NCBI RefSeq assembly: GCF_000328475.2
Contig: NC_026482.1
Span: 1,302,001-1,366,000 of the forward strand
Reading direction: 5' to 3'
DNA from: Mycosarcoma maydis
Taxonomy: Eukaryota; Basidiomycota; Ustilaginomycetes; Ustilaginales
DNA length: 64,000 bases
Shown here in pieces: positions 18,516 to 27,825 of this stretch (its first letter is position 1; every line of letters starts with the position of its first letter). The notes under the pieces were generated by a model that was not told where the DNA came from, searched no databases, and saw only the letters and a list, made by a program, of their open reading frames with translations. A program made the translations under genes and the position numbers.

Positions 18516-19837
18516 GGTTGATGCAAGTGTCCAGCGATGGAACCTGGGTGTGCCTCTATCTGCCAATACAAAGTCGAGTGGTGATCGGGAGAAAGCCGTG
18601 TGGAGCGCGAGATTCAGCTTTGACAAACTGTGCCGCACTTTTTGCTTTTCTGGTCTGGCTGCTACGTAAAGATGCGACTGTGCTTGTATGGCTGAGATCC
18701 AACCGCGATGTGAGGCCGCGTGTGTCGAGTGTGATGAACGTGATGGCTGTCAGGATGGAGTGATGGAGTGATGGATGATCGAGAAGAAAAAATGGGGTCT
18801 GAACACAATCGACGCCAAAGCGCATTCGATTTGCATTCGACATTCACGATATTCGTGATTCGTAATCTCATTTTTTGAGTTTTATGATCGTGAATATTCA
18901 CGATTGTAGTAGCACGAATCAAGATGGCACCGCGCTCTGCTGCCACAAAAATGGACGCGATCACAGTCGCGCTGCACAGCGTCAACAAACCCGTGAGCCT
19001 CACTCCACCCTCTTTGAGTGCGGCGCAAAGCGTCATCGTCATGCCTGACTATCTCTGTGCTTTCATTCGTCACTCGTGGCGAAGCTTCGCCTTGGTAGTC
19101 ATCCGCCTTGCGGGGGACAAATTGCAGGGCAAATACAGACAAATATCGTACGGTATACGTCGGCCAACCAGCTTCCGATTGCGTTGAGCGTGAGAGTAAG
19201 TGCATCAAATTCACGATTGTTATGTTCGACTCAGCGTCTACAGAGCGAGAGTCTCATCGCCGATTTGTCAGCGCCCTTGAAAAAGACTGAGAGATGAGAT
19301 CGTCTTTCCTTTCCTTTTTTTGGAAAGCAACCTCGAGCTAACAAGATTTTTGCTTTTCCTTGCCTCACGTGCTTCAGGAATTAGATCACGTGTATATCTA
19401 TAGTTTGGTTTGTAGTGATAATTTGACAGTCTTTCAGCATTTGTATTGACTAATTCAACATTTCACGACTCAAGATTTTCCCAACCAACAATGCCAGTTT
19501 GCTACCTTGATTTTCGGTGGATGGTTCGTTGTGGATGCGAGACTTTAAAGCATTTCGGAAAGAGGCATCAGCAGGGCGCACAAGGGCCAATGCCAGGCCT
19601 CGAAGGTCTTGAGTTGAACAGTGAGTGGTGAGAGTGTGCGAGAAGGGCAACGTTGCTCGAGTGTAAGCAGTTGCTGCCAAGTGTAAGTGGTGTGTGATTC
19701 GAGCAAGCGGCAGGCATGGTACGGTCGCCCAGTTGCACCTCCGCAGGCGTGCTGATTCGCAGTCGACATCGTTTCGCCGCCATCCTTCTCGCTTCTACTT
19801 ACGACCACCCAACCTTCCTTCCCCGTCGACAAATAAC
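18516..19837. other. Intergenic region upstream of RBM26/27-like and RPL20 genes
   Basis: No gene is supported. Divergent promoters are expected here. Isolated heptamers occur at about 18841-18905. The last part (about 19700-19837) is probably the RPL20 transcript leader, given the strong donor at 19838. Confidence 0.5.
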
Positions 19838-20500
19838 GTAAGTTTCTGCTGCCAAAACCTTGATCGCATCAGCAGCGGGCACCATCATCATTATCCATCG
19901 CATATCAGCAGCATAAGTCTTCGACATCAGCCCCTTAGCATAGGCAACCGCAATTCCGACACTCGAGTCACACATCACACCCGACCCAGCACGTACGTCG
20001 TCTTTGCAGTGGCTTGCACCTCACTCTCAATCTTCCTGTGGATTAGCGCCGTCATCATTTCCAGTACGCATGGATGGAAAGTAGGAGCATATGTGATCAT
20101 GACCTAAATCAGGCTACAAAGGCATTTGGCACGGCGATGGGACGCCGAGATGTTTTTACGTGGTACGCTGGACTGTTGTCATGTCGAAGGGAAGCGCAAG
20201 TCGTACTAGAACGGCTGTTGCTCTGTTCTCTGCCGCAGGCGGCCGCAGGTGGGGCTTTACGAGTTGACAGCCCGACCATTTGCGGCTTATGATCGTTTTA
20301 TGGTTGAGGAACGAACCAACAGCTCTATCGACTTCAAGCAGCACACCCCGCCCTGGCCTCACTCGGCACATCAATCTCACCGTCATAGATGCTGATGCGA
20401 TCAACGGACCTCACTTTTTCACCTTTAATCCAACAAGGGACCGTTTGACTGACCCTGTTTTCTCTCCTTCATCACCGTCCTGACGCCACATGGTCAACAG
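19838..20500 (+). other. Predicted 5'-UTR intron of the RPL20 gene
   Basis: A strong GTAAGT donor at 19838 and a TCAACAG acceptor ending at 20500, eight nt before the RPL20 ATG, with a CTGAC branch at 20480-20484, fit a 663-nt leader intron. Leader introns are common in fungal ribosomal protein genes. This is predicted from signals only. Confidence 0.55.
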
Positions 20501-20508
20501 TCCTCAAG

Positions 20509-21442
20509 ATGACTCGCCTCACTGAGTACATGGTGATTGGACGCCACCTTCCTACCGAGAAGGAGCCCTCTCCCAAGCTCTACCGCATGAGGATCTTTGC
20601 CGTCAACAAGTCGGTCGCCGAGTCCCGCTTCTGGTACTTCGTTCGTCAGCTCCGTAAGATGAAGAAGGCCACCGGTGAGATTGTCGCCATCCACGCCGTA
20701 AGTACATTTGTCCAACAGAAAAGGATCGCTAAGGAACATCATCCGACCATGCATCATCTCGGCGCAGGGATCATCCAAGGCAGACCGATACCACATTGAA
20801 CGAGGTAGAACAGCAATAGCACTGGACGTGACGATGGATGCAAAGAATCAACCAGCATCTTTCAAGAAGAAGAGATCTGGACATGGACAAATGGTTCCCA
20901 TCATCGTCTACCTTTGTCGAAAGGTGCATGCAAGGCGGAATTTGGCTGTCAGATTTCACCACTATGCGCAGAAAGAATGCGATAGACTGCCCGGCTTGGA
21001 GAGACGATTTTGATTTCGGAACAAGTGATACCACGATGCGATCTCATTTCAAATCACGGACATTCAACTGACCTTGTTGACAATTACGACATCTGCCACT
21101 TACTGCTCACAGATCCACGAGAAGAAGCCCATCAAGGTCAAGAACTTTGCCGTGTGGCTGCGATACAACTCGCGATCGGGTACGCACAACATGTACAAGG
21201 AGTTCCGTGCGCTTTCGCGCGCCGAGGCCGCCGAGTCTCTGTACCAGGACATGGCCGCTCGTCACCGTGCGCGTTTCGCCTCGATCCACATTCTCAAGAT
21301 CGCCGAGATTGAGAAGAGTGAGGATGTCAAGCGTCCTTACATCAAGCAGCTCATGGCTCCTGGTCTCAAGTTCCCTCTGCCTCACCGTCGCCCTCGTCAC
21401 GTTGGTACCTTTGCCGGTCAGCGCCCCAACACCTTCTACTAA
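20509..21442 (+). CDS. RPL20: 60S ribosomal protein eL20 (L18a/L20)
   Basis: Two coding exons, 20509-20697 and 21113-21442, give 172 residues. The donor is GCC|GTAAGT and the acceptor CTCACAG|ATCCAC. The protein starts [20 protein letters not shown] and contains [22 protein letters not shown], split here by the line of description, then [32 protein letters not shown] and the terminal [15 protein letters not shown] with RPNTFY. This matches yeast Rpl20 (172 residues) along its length. It is a structural protein of the large ribosomal subunit. The 415-nt intron shows no clear box C/D or H/ACA snoRNA on inspection. Together with the predicted leader intron, the transcript is intron-rich, unlike most neighbours. 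Confidence 0.95.
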
Positions 21443-21786
21443 ATCCTTTTCCTCCCTTTTCGCTATTGCATTTGACGCGTTGGCTCGCGCCTGCGCCTGC
21501 ATCCATCTTGTACACCTACCTATCGTCGGTCATCTACGCATCATTTCGCATGTCTCACCACACTTCTCGTACAACGGTCATGTTGCCGTTTGTCCGGGTC
21601 CACACCCAACCCAAAAAAGTCTTTAGCTTGGCAATCTCATATTGCTTTTGACCTGTTGCAATGTTCTTGGCTTTGTTCATGTGTTTGAATGTGCACCGAA
21701 CGGTCTCGTGATTTCAAGTGTATCATTACAAGTTGTTGCAAGAGGTTGGGTATCAAGTTGGAACGTTAACATGAGCGCAGGGTGGG
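21443..21786. other. Intergenic region between convergent RPL20 and E2 genes
   Basis: Only 3' flanks are expected. No gene, repeat or clear terminator structure is seen. Confidence 0.5.
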
Positions 21787-22428
21787 TCAGAGACGGCGTA
21801 AACGGTTGGGCTTTGGTGCGGCAAGGACGCTCGGCTTGATAGTTGTCGCTTTGAGCGGAGGAGCAGACCTGGACGCTGGAGCAGAGCAATCGGACGGAGG
21901 ATGAATGTGTAGCGCTTGCGACTTGGACTGGCATGATGGTATGGTGTTGTCGTCGAAGCAAGGTGGCCTGGTAGCTGCGTGAACACTGGTCCACAGACTC
22001 GCCGTTTCGGCGTAGTGGTCCCAGTTTTCTTGCATCAATCTTGAGGCTTCGGCATCCAATGCGCTATCTGGGTTAGGCTCGATCAACAGACATTTGATTG
22101 TGGTCAAGATTCTTTCGATCCCGTATTCTTTCTTCCAGTCCTTTTTCAGAGACGAAACACAAATGTCTCCTGAGCGCGAAACATTGGGGTGGAAGATGGG
22201 TGTAGCAAACGTGCAACGCGGGGGATGGGTGGGAAAGTCGACATTGGTGAAATCAAAGGCTATGCGAAAATAGCCTCCAGCGTAGGGGGTCGAGGAGGGT
22301 CCGAGAATGTAGGCCTGAAAGGAGAGCATATCGGATTCCGATAGCGAGACTCGAATGTCAGGAGGAGGATTGACTTGAAGTGCAGTGAGCTCGCGCAGCA
22401 GAGCTTTGATCGTTGCTGGTGAAACCAT
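21787..22428 (-). CDS. UBE2S-type ubiquitin-conjugating enzyme E2
   Basis: The ATG at 22428 gives 213 residues. The frame stays open upstream to about 22548 but with only a TTG start. A CTCCATAG acceptor-like site at about 22560 could mean an upstream leader intron. The UBC domain (about 1-150) has SPATIKALLRELTALQ, GPSSTPYAGGYFRI, the active-site segment IFHPNVSRSGDICVSSLKKDW (described in two parts: IFHPNVSRSG and DICVSSLKKDW, Cys is catalytic) and TIKCLLIEPNPDSALDAEA. These match UBE2S of animals and plants. A Ser/Pro/Lys-rich tail ends NRLRRL. In animals UBE2S extends Lys11-linked ubiquitin chains on anaphase-promoting complex substrates and docks through a terminal LRRL. The same terminal motif here makes an APC/C partner role likely. 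Confidence 0.85.
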   Translation of the reverse strand: MVSPATIKALLRELTALQVNPPPDIRVSLSESDMLSFQAYILGPSSTPYAGGYFRIAFDFTNVDFPTHPPRCTFATPIFHPNVSRSGDICVSSLKKDWKKEYGIERILTTIKCLLIEPNPDSALDAEASRLMQENWDHYAETASLWTSVHAATRPPCFDDNTIPSCQSKSQALHIHPPSDCSAPASRSAPPLKATTIKPSVLAAPKPNRLRRL

Positions 22429-24933
22429 ATCTAGTCGTGTCAGCTTTGTGTTGGATGCAACTGCCTTGTTGGGTTCAAGGTTGATGTTGCGACGTAGATG
22501 CTCTGGAATACGATGGCTGAGGCGAATCGTCGACGACGGTATACGCAAAGTGTTGGGCTATGGAGTAGAGAAAAAGGTGTTGTTCTCAGTGAGCTTCGTG
22601 TTTCGATGTTTCGAAAGCGTCTGCACCGTGTTGAACTTCTATGCAGAATCAAACAGGCACGAAAATCGTGAATCGTGCACGGTGAAATCACAATCACAAT
22701 CACAATCACAATCACGAATCACGAATCACTATTGAAGCCACGGAGCACGAAGCGTGAAGAATCGTTAATAACAATTAAAAGACAAAAATGAAGAAATATT
22801 GATTTTAAAAGCTTTTGGCAAAGTCTCTCACTTTCGTAACTGTAAACTTGAGTTCTGCTGTGATTGTCATTGATCAAGCCACGATTCGTGATTCACGATT
22901 GTGCGAGGATATTTTGTACCTCAATTGACGACTTCTTTTCGTGCTTAGAGACGGCTGTGGGGAAATTAGTATTTGTGAATATTGTGACTGTTCACATGAA
23001 CCACGTCACACAATCACGGATGTGACCATGCGGTGATGACGGAGTCAAGCCGTGCAACTTTGGCGTCACTTTGTTCCTAAAAGAAGCGCCGTTGAAGACT
23101 CGGGGCATTCTTGATCGGAAGAAGGCTTTCCATCCTGAGTTGCTACTCTTTCTGCCGCCGAGTTCCAAGGCAAGCCAAGAGGCAACAGAGGCAGAGAGAG
23201 AGAGAGAACAAAGGAGAGAGAGAGAGCGGTGGTAGCATTCTCCGCGGACTATTCAAGTGAAATGTGCGCGCCAGGGTCAAGGTCAGGCGGATGTGTGACA
23301 CGCAAACAAAGGACCGCCGCGGCGTTCTTCTGATCTCCGACAGCGGTTTGCTCAATTGTAGCTTCGTCAAGCAATCGCTGCGGCGCCCGGAAGGTTGGTT
23401 CCGTTTCCTGTGCAGATTTAACGAAAGTCAACTGTAGCGAAAAAAAAAAAGATCGAGAAAACACGTCGTAGTTGCCTGCGCCTGTCGATCGTTCAGAAAC
23501 GAGTTTGCACTGGAAGCATTTTCCGCAGACGATAGCACGCTAGAGCTGACCAAGCTGAGAGTGAGGCATAAGTGCAAACAGCTAACCTAGATCAGCACGA
23601 CTCACACTCACGAGTCACGAGTGCTGGCTATTGATACCGTCGTCAGCTGTTGTTGCTTCCTCGAATGATTCACGATTTCAGCCTTTTCACACGCTACATT
23701 CACAGATTTATGATTCGGCTTTTAAGAGAGAGCCAAGTCAAGTTGGATGGGAATATGTGAATCCAAGCCTCCTACGTCGCACACACACGTGTGAAATAAA
23801 TCCACGACGTGAATCGTGAATCTTGAATCACACATAACTAACTTAAGTTAGAGCTTGAGGCTTGACCCTAACCCTCCGTGCTTTACGCTTCACGCTTCTG
23901 CTATTACTATTATCAATATTAATAAAAGAAGTCGACAAAACAATAAACCAGCGTCAAGCCTGAGGGCGTTGAGCCTGACAGCGTGATGATGCGGCGTGGG
24001 CTGGGCGGAGTTGCGGATTTTCGTTCACATTTTATCAAGGCAGCTTCGGACTGGTCTTACCGAGTCGGATCAGCCATATCATGTGTTGTAGTCACATACA
24101 ATGTATGTGCCGCCTCCACGCGCCAAAGCTCGAGGTCTGACGTGAGAGTGTGAGTCTCGAGTCTCGTGTCTCGTGTCTCGTGTGCTTGACAGTCACGAGC
24201 CTTTTCCACTGTCTGCCTCTCGATCCAGCCGCCGCCGCTATTATTCCATCGGGATTGCTGAAAGGCAGCGCTTGTCTCGACATCCACCTCGTCTCCTCCT
24301 TCTCCTCCTTCACCTCCTCCTCCTCCTCCTTCTCCTTCACCTCCTTCACCATCTATCTCTCTCTCGGAGCCAAGATCGTCAATCGTCTCGTCGCTTTGAC
24401 CAATGCTCTTCAGCCATCAGTCCGCCGAATCCATCCAACTCTAGCTTCAGCCCCCTTTCATCCTCCACCGACCAAGTCTCGGCTCTGCCGCTGTTCATCT
24501 TTCGACTGCGGTTCAAAATTGGAAAACCCTCACTCATCCCACCGCATGCTCCTATTTTCGAGATCAGCATCCTAAACTTCCGCTTCGAATCGTAACGCTT
24601 TACTTCATTCACTCACCCGGCAGTCTTTGACTTGACCCACAGAACCCGAATCCACCAACACCCACCCAGGCGGTGCCCCGCTTCAAGCAAAGTCAAGCCC
24701 ACCGCGTAACGCAGATCATCGCCATCTTATCTCAACTCAAACAGTATAACCACCCGACACAGTGGCTGATAGATGCCGTTTAGCCCATTCGGCGGATCCA
24801 CTTGACCCTACTTTCAAGTTTTCCGCCTTCTTCCGCCTATCCCCTTCGTCACGTGCTCGCCCATTCTGCCGCCCACTAATTGAGCATCTCAGCTGCTCCT
24901 CGTCTTCTGCAGCATCACGCAAGCATCTGAATC
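22429..24933. other. Gene-free, repeat-rich intergenic region of 2.5 kb
   Basis: No gene is supported on either strand. It holds an (ACAATC)n/heptamer array (22665-22729), further single heptamers (about 22884, 23665, 23815), GA-rich runs at 23193-23227, a short A tract at 23441-23450, a two-unit telomere-like CCCTAACCCT near 23868, and a pyrimidine-rich stretch (CTCCTT repeats) at about 24295-24350. The last is probably in the promoter or leader of the gene at 24934. Confidence 0.55.
22665..22729. repeat. ACAATC hexamer array joined to CACGAAT heptamers
   Basis: CGTGAAT-type units are followed by about four ACAATC units and then two CACGAAT units, just upstream of the E2 gene. The hexamer looks like a contracted variant of the heptamer. 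Confidence 0.8.
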
Positions 24934-27330
24934 ATGACCAGTTTGTTCACCAATTGGATTGGCTCCAACAAGCTCAGTGGTGATGTCGAACAAGGTCCCA
25001 GCGATCCTACACGGTCTCGAGCCCCAAGTTCCGCATCCAATCCAATGTCACCAATCGACCGTGCCGCCTCGCTGACTCCCAAAGCTCCCTTTCAGCCCAG
25101 CACGCAACCCAACTGGTCTTTAATCGCCTCGCGCGAGCACCACCGCGAGGCTTCTGAGGCCACTCTCAACGGTCGCACAAGCGAGGCGTCTCCATCAGAG
25201 CATCTTGCTACTGCTTCCCATCCTCACATCACTGATTTGGTCAAACCAAGTGCCAGCAGGCCCACGTCGATGGCCAACAGCTCAGAGCTCAGCCAGGAAC
25301 GTCTCGAACGCCTCACAGCGCTCGGCTCCACTCTCGGCGGCGTCGACAGCGAAGCAGCCTGGAGCGCCACACCCTCCGAAGCTGCGCGCAGCTCCGTACC
25401 GCGACGTCGCAAGAAAGTCGCCCCTCCCGAGCTGCTCGTCATTGTCAAGCCGCCTCCCAGCAAACAGACCAACCCGCTCAACCTCCAGATCCAATTGGTT
25501 ATGCCTCAGCAACTCTTCTCTCGCCGCGATGGCTCGCAACGTCGTTCGTCTATCGACTCGTCCGCTGCAACCGCCGATCTTCCTCCCACTCCTTCCAACG
25601 AGCTACGCAGAAGAGATTCCATCGCCTCGACACGCTCAGCAGGCTCCGAATTGTCAGCTGCTGGCTCGGTAGCATCAGCTGGCTCAGGTCGCCGCGTCAC
25701 GCCCCTCTACAACCTCAATTTTCACCAAATACTCTCCACCACCGTCAGCGACGCAGGCACAGACCAAAAGGTAGCAAAGTATGTCAAAAGGGGCATCGAT
25801 CTCGACGGCTTCGGCATCCTTGAGCCCGCCGAGCTCATCCACGGCGTCAACGACCTTGCAAGTCTCCAAAGAGCAGCCGCCATCGACAAAGGCAATTTGG
25901 CCGTGCAGACTGGAATCGCCACCAACATCTCTCCTCAAAGCGAGACCGACTCGTCAGGCGGAGCCGGCGGCGCTGTCGACGACGCTTCCGCGTTTTCAGC
26001 GCCAAATCGCGATGCAACCAGCTCCACGGTCGCGTCTTCGACTACCGAGCCACCCACCTCATTCCAAGCCATGACACCAGAAGCTCGTGGTATAGAGGCG
26101 AATCTTGGCGGAAAACTGTTGGGCAAATTCAAAAAGTTATCGCTTGGCGTACGACCTGCCAGTGCTTCAGCGGCTAGCGGCGCCTTTGGTCGCGATACTG
26201 CCTCTGCACAGGCGCGCACGATAGTAGCTGCACCCGCCGCCGCTTCGAGCCTGTTTGGCAGGCTATCTACCAGCGACGCCACCAGAGGCCAGCAAAGCAG
26301 CGATATTCCACAGATGCAGCCAGGTGCAGGCGTCGTCGACGGCAAGCGTACAGAAGGATACTTCTGGACGGTGCGCAAATGGAATCGCAAGGCGCATGAC
26401 GGTGCTCCGGCTAACTTTGCCGGCCGAAGCTCGACGTTGGCCTCGCCTTCGATAGATGCACCCGGCTGCAACCCAGTGCTAACCAATGTGTGGACCCGTT
26501 TCAACCTGGTCAACCGCATGGGCGGCAACGAGCCGCATCCGCCGCCTTCGCAGATCCCCGTGCGTTTCGAATGGTCGCGTTACTCGAAAAAGTGGTCCAA
26601 GTGCCAACAGGGGAGGGAAGCTCAAGCTCAAACTCGCGCAAGGCTGCGAGCGAGCGTCTCGCTGAATGCTTCTGTCACCAGCATTGAGCGTCAATCTGGA
26701 CTCGAGGCGAGTCGGAGCAATGCGTCTCTGCCTCGTCAACAACATCTGGCGACCACATCGACATCGGCGCAGTCGCTTGGAGATGCCGAGGCTGCGGTTG
26801 CACGCCTGAGCACTGGCGATGCTGCTCGCGCGATCTCGCGACCGTCGTCTTTCATCTCTGGCACTGGCCACCGTTCGCCGCGACGCTCCGCCGATACTTC
26901 GGCTGCTGGCTCGTCAGCCCCCCACGGCGACGAGGACGCCAACTCGGGAGACGAATCCGACCCGGAAGATAGCGAGACACCTTGGAACTGCCACCTGGTG
27001 CTTGGGCCAACAACACGCATCCCACTCGGGACACTCTCGCCTGCACCTCACCATCCCAAGCTTGTAGGTCAATTGGCGGTTCCCTTCCCATTGCCCGATC
27101 TTAGCAGCACCGGTCTGGGTCCAGATGGAGCTGGTCTGACGCGCGAGGAGCTCAAAGATGTGATTATTGTGACGTGCTTGCATCTGATTGTACGCGAGAG
27201 CTTCGGCGGGCTCGCACGCAGGAGGAGCACGCCGAGCACAGATGTGGCTGGTGCGAGCGCCATGTCCGGCGCCATGCTGGCAAACGTCAATGGATGGAGG
27301 CTCGCGAGCGTCCCCAAGAAGCAGACGTAA
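24934..27330 (+). CDS. Conserved-looking fungal protein of unknown function
   Basis: Single-exon gene of 798 residues starting at an ATG at 24934. I do not recognise a named family. The N-terminus (1-160) is Ser/Ala/Pro-rich and likely disordered. Islands of ordinary composition stand out: ELLVIVKPPPSKQTNPLNLQ (about 164), LYNLNFHQILSTTVSD with KYVKRGIDLDGFGILEPAEL (about 256-300), GYFWTVRKWNRKAH (about 474), NPVLTNVWTRFNLVNRMGG (about 511), PVRFEWSRYSKKWSK (about 542) and, near the C-terminus, HPKLVGQLAVPFPLPDLSST and DVIIVTCLHLIVRE (about 707-760). No signal peptide or membrane segment is seen. The islands are separated by low-complexity linkers, suggesting one folded core with long insertions. 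Codon use and the length of the frame make it a real gene. Confidence 0.7.
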   Translation: MTSLFTNWIGSNKLSGDVEQGPSDPTRSRAPSSASNPMSPIDRAASLTPKAPFQPSTQPNWSLIASREHHREASEATLNGRTSEASPSEHLATASHPHITDLVKPSASRPTSMANSSELSQERLERLTALGSTLGGVDSEAAWSATPSEAARSSVPRRRKKVAPPELLVIVKPPPSKQTNPLNLQIQLVMPQQLFSRRDGSQRRSSIDSSAATADLPPTPSNELRRRDSIASTRSAGSELSAAGSVASAGSGRRVTPLYNLNFHQILSTTVSDAGTDQKVAKYVKRGIDLDGFGILEPAELIHGVNDLASLQRAAAIDKGNLAVQTGIATNISPQSETDSSGGAGGAVDDASAFSAPNRDATSSTVASSTTEPPTSFQAMTPEARGIEANLGGKLLGKFKKLSLGVRPASASAASGAFGRDTASAQARTIVAAPAAASSLFGRLSTSDATRGQQSSDIPQMQPGAGVVDGKRTEGYFWTVRKWNRKAHDGAPANFAGRSSTLASPSIDAPGCNPVLTNVWTRFNLVNRMGGNEPHPPPSQIPVRFEWSRYSKKWSKCQQGREAQAQTRARLRASVSLNASVTSIERQSGLEASRSNASLPRQQHLATTSTSAQSLGDAEAAVARLSTGDAARAISRPSSFISGTGHRSPRRSADTSAAGSSAPHGDEDANSGDESDPEDSETPWNCHLVLGPTTRIPLGTLSPAPHHPKLVGQLAVPFPLPDLSSTGLGPDGAGLTREELKDVIIVTCLHLIVRESFGGLARRRSTPSTDVAGASAMSGAMLANVNGWRLASVPKKQT

Positions 27331-27825
27331 CCAGCCCATACTCTGAACTCGCCTCCACTCACGTATCGCTGTGGTATGAGAAATGTAGGCTTTGTGCAAC
27401 TCCTTACACCCAGCACTTGACGCAATGTCAGTCGCATACATTTCAATAACGTCGCAATTGCGGAATGGTTCATGGTTGACCATGCACGATGTGTGAGGCA
27501 GGATGTGCAGGATGTGGAGTGCATCGTGGTTTGTGTGTGATTTAGGTATTCGCGGACAAGCCTCCACACACTCACGACCGAGTGACGAGTGATGGAGCGA
27601 TGAGCTCGGAATTCGGCACGCGGTGCTTTGCACATTCGTGATTCACGCTTGCGTGCTGGGATATTTGTGATGCTGAAGCACCTTGACTTGACACACAACC
27701 GAACACGAACAGGGATGCAAACACGCATATCGAGCAGCGGCTGGTGACGAATCGACGTCTTACGTTGTACAAGCTGTGCAAAAACGCGACCAGACAAGCA
27801 AAAAGCAATAGCCAAGCAAGCCGAA
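27331..27825. other. Intergenic region, 3' flank of unknown gene and promoter of WD40 gene
   Basis: No gene is supported. Two long minus-strand frames that cross this region (26914-27633 and 27069-27872) are shadows without family features. Confidence 0.5.

Noticed and set aside
20698..21112. Possible snoRNA in the RPL20 intron
   Set aside because: Only imperfect box C-like sequences (TGACGATG) and scattered CTGA were seen, without a terminal stem, so no RNA gene could be supported.
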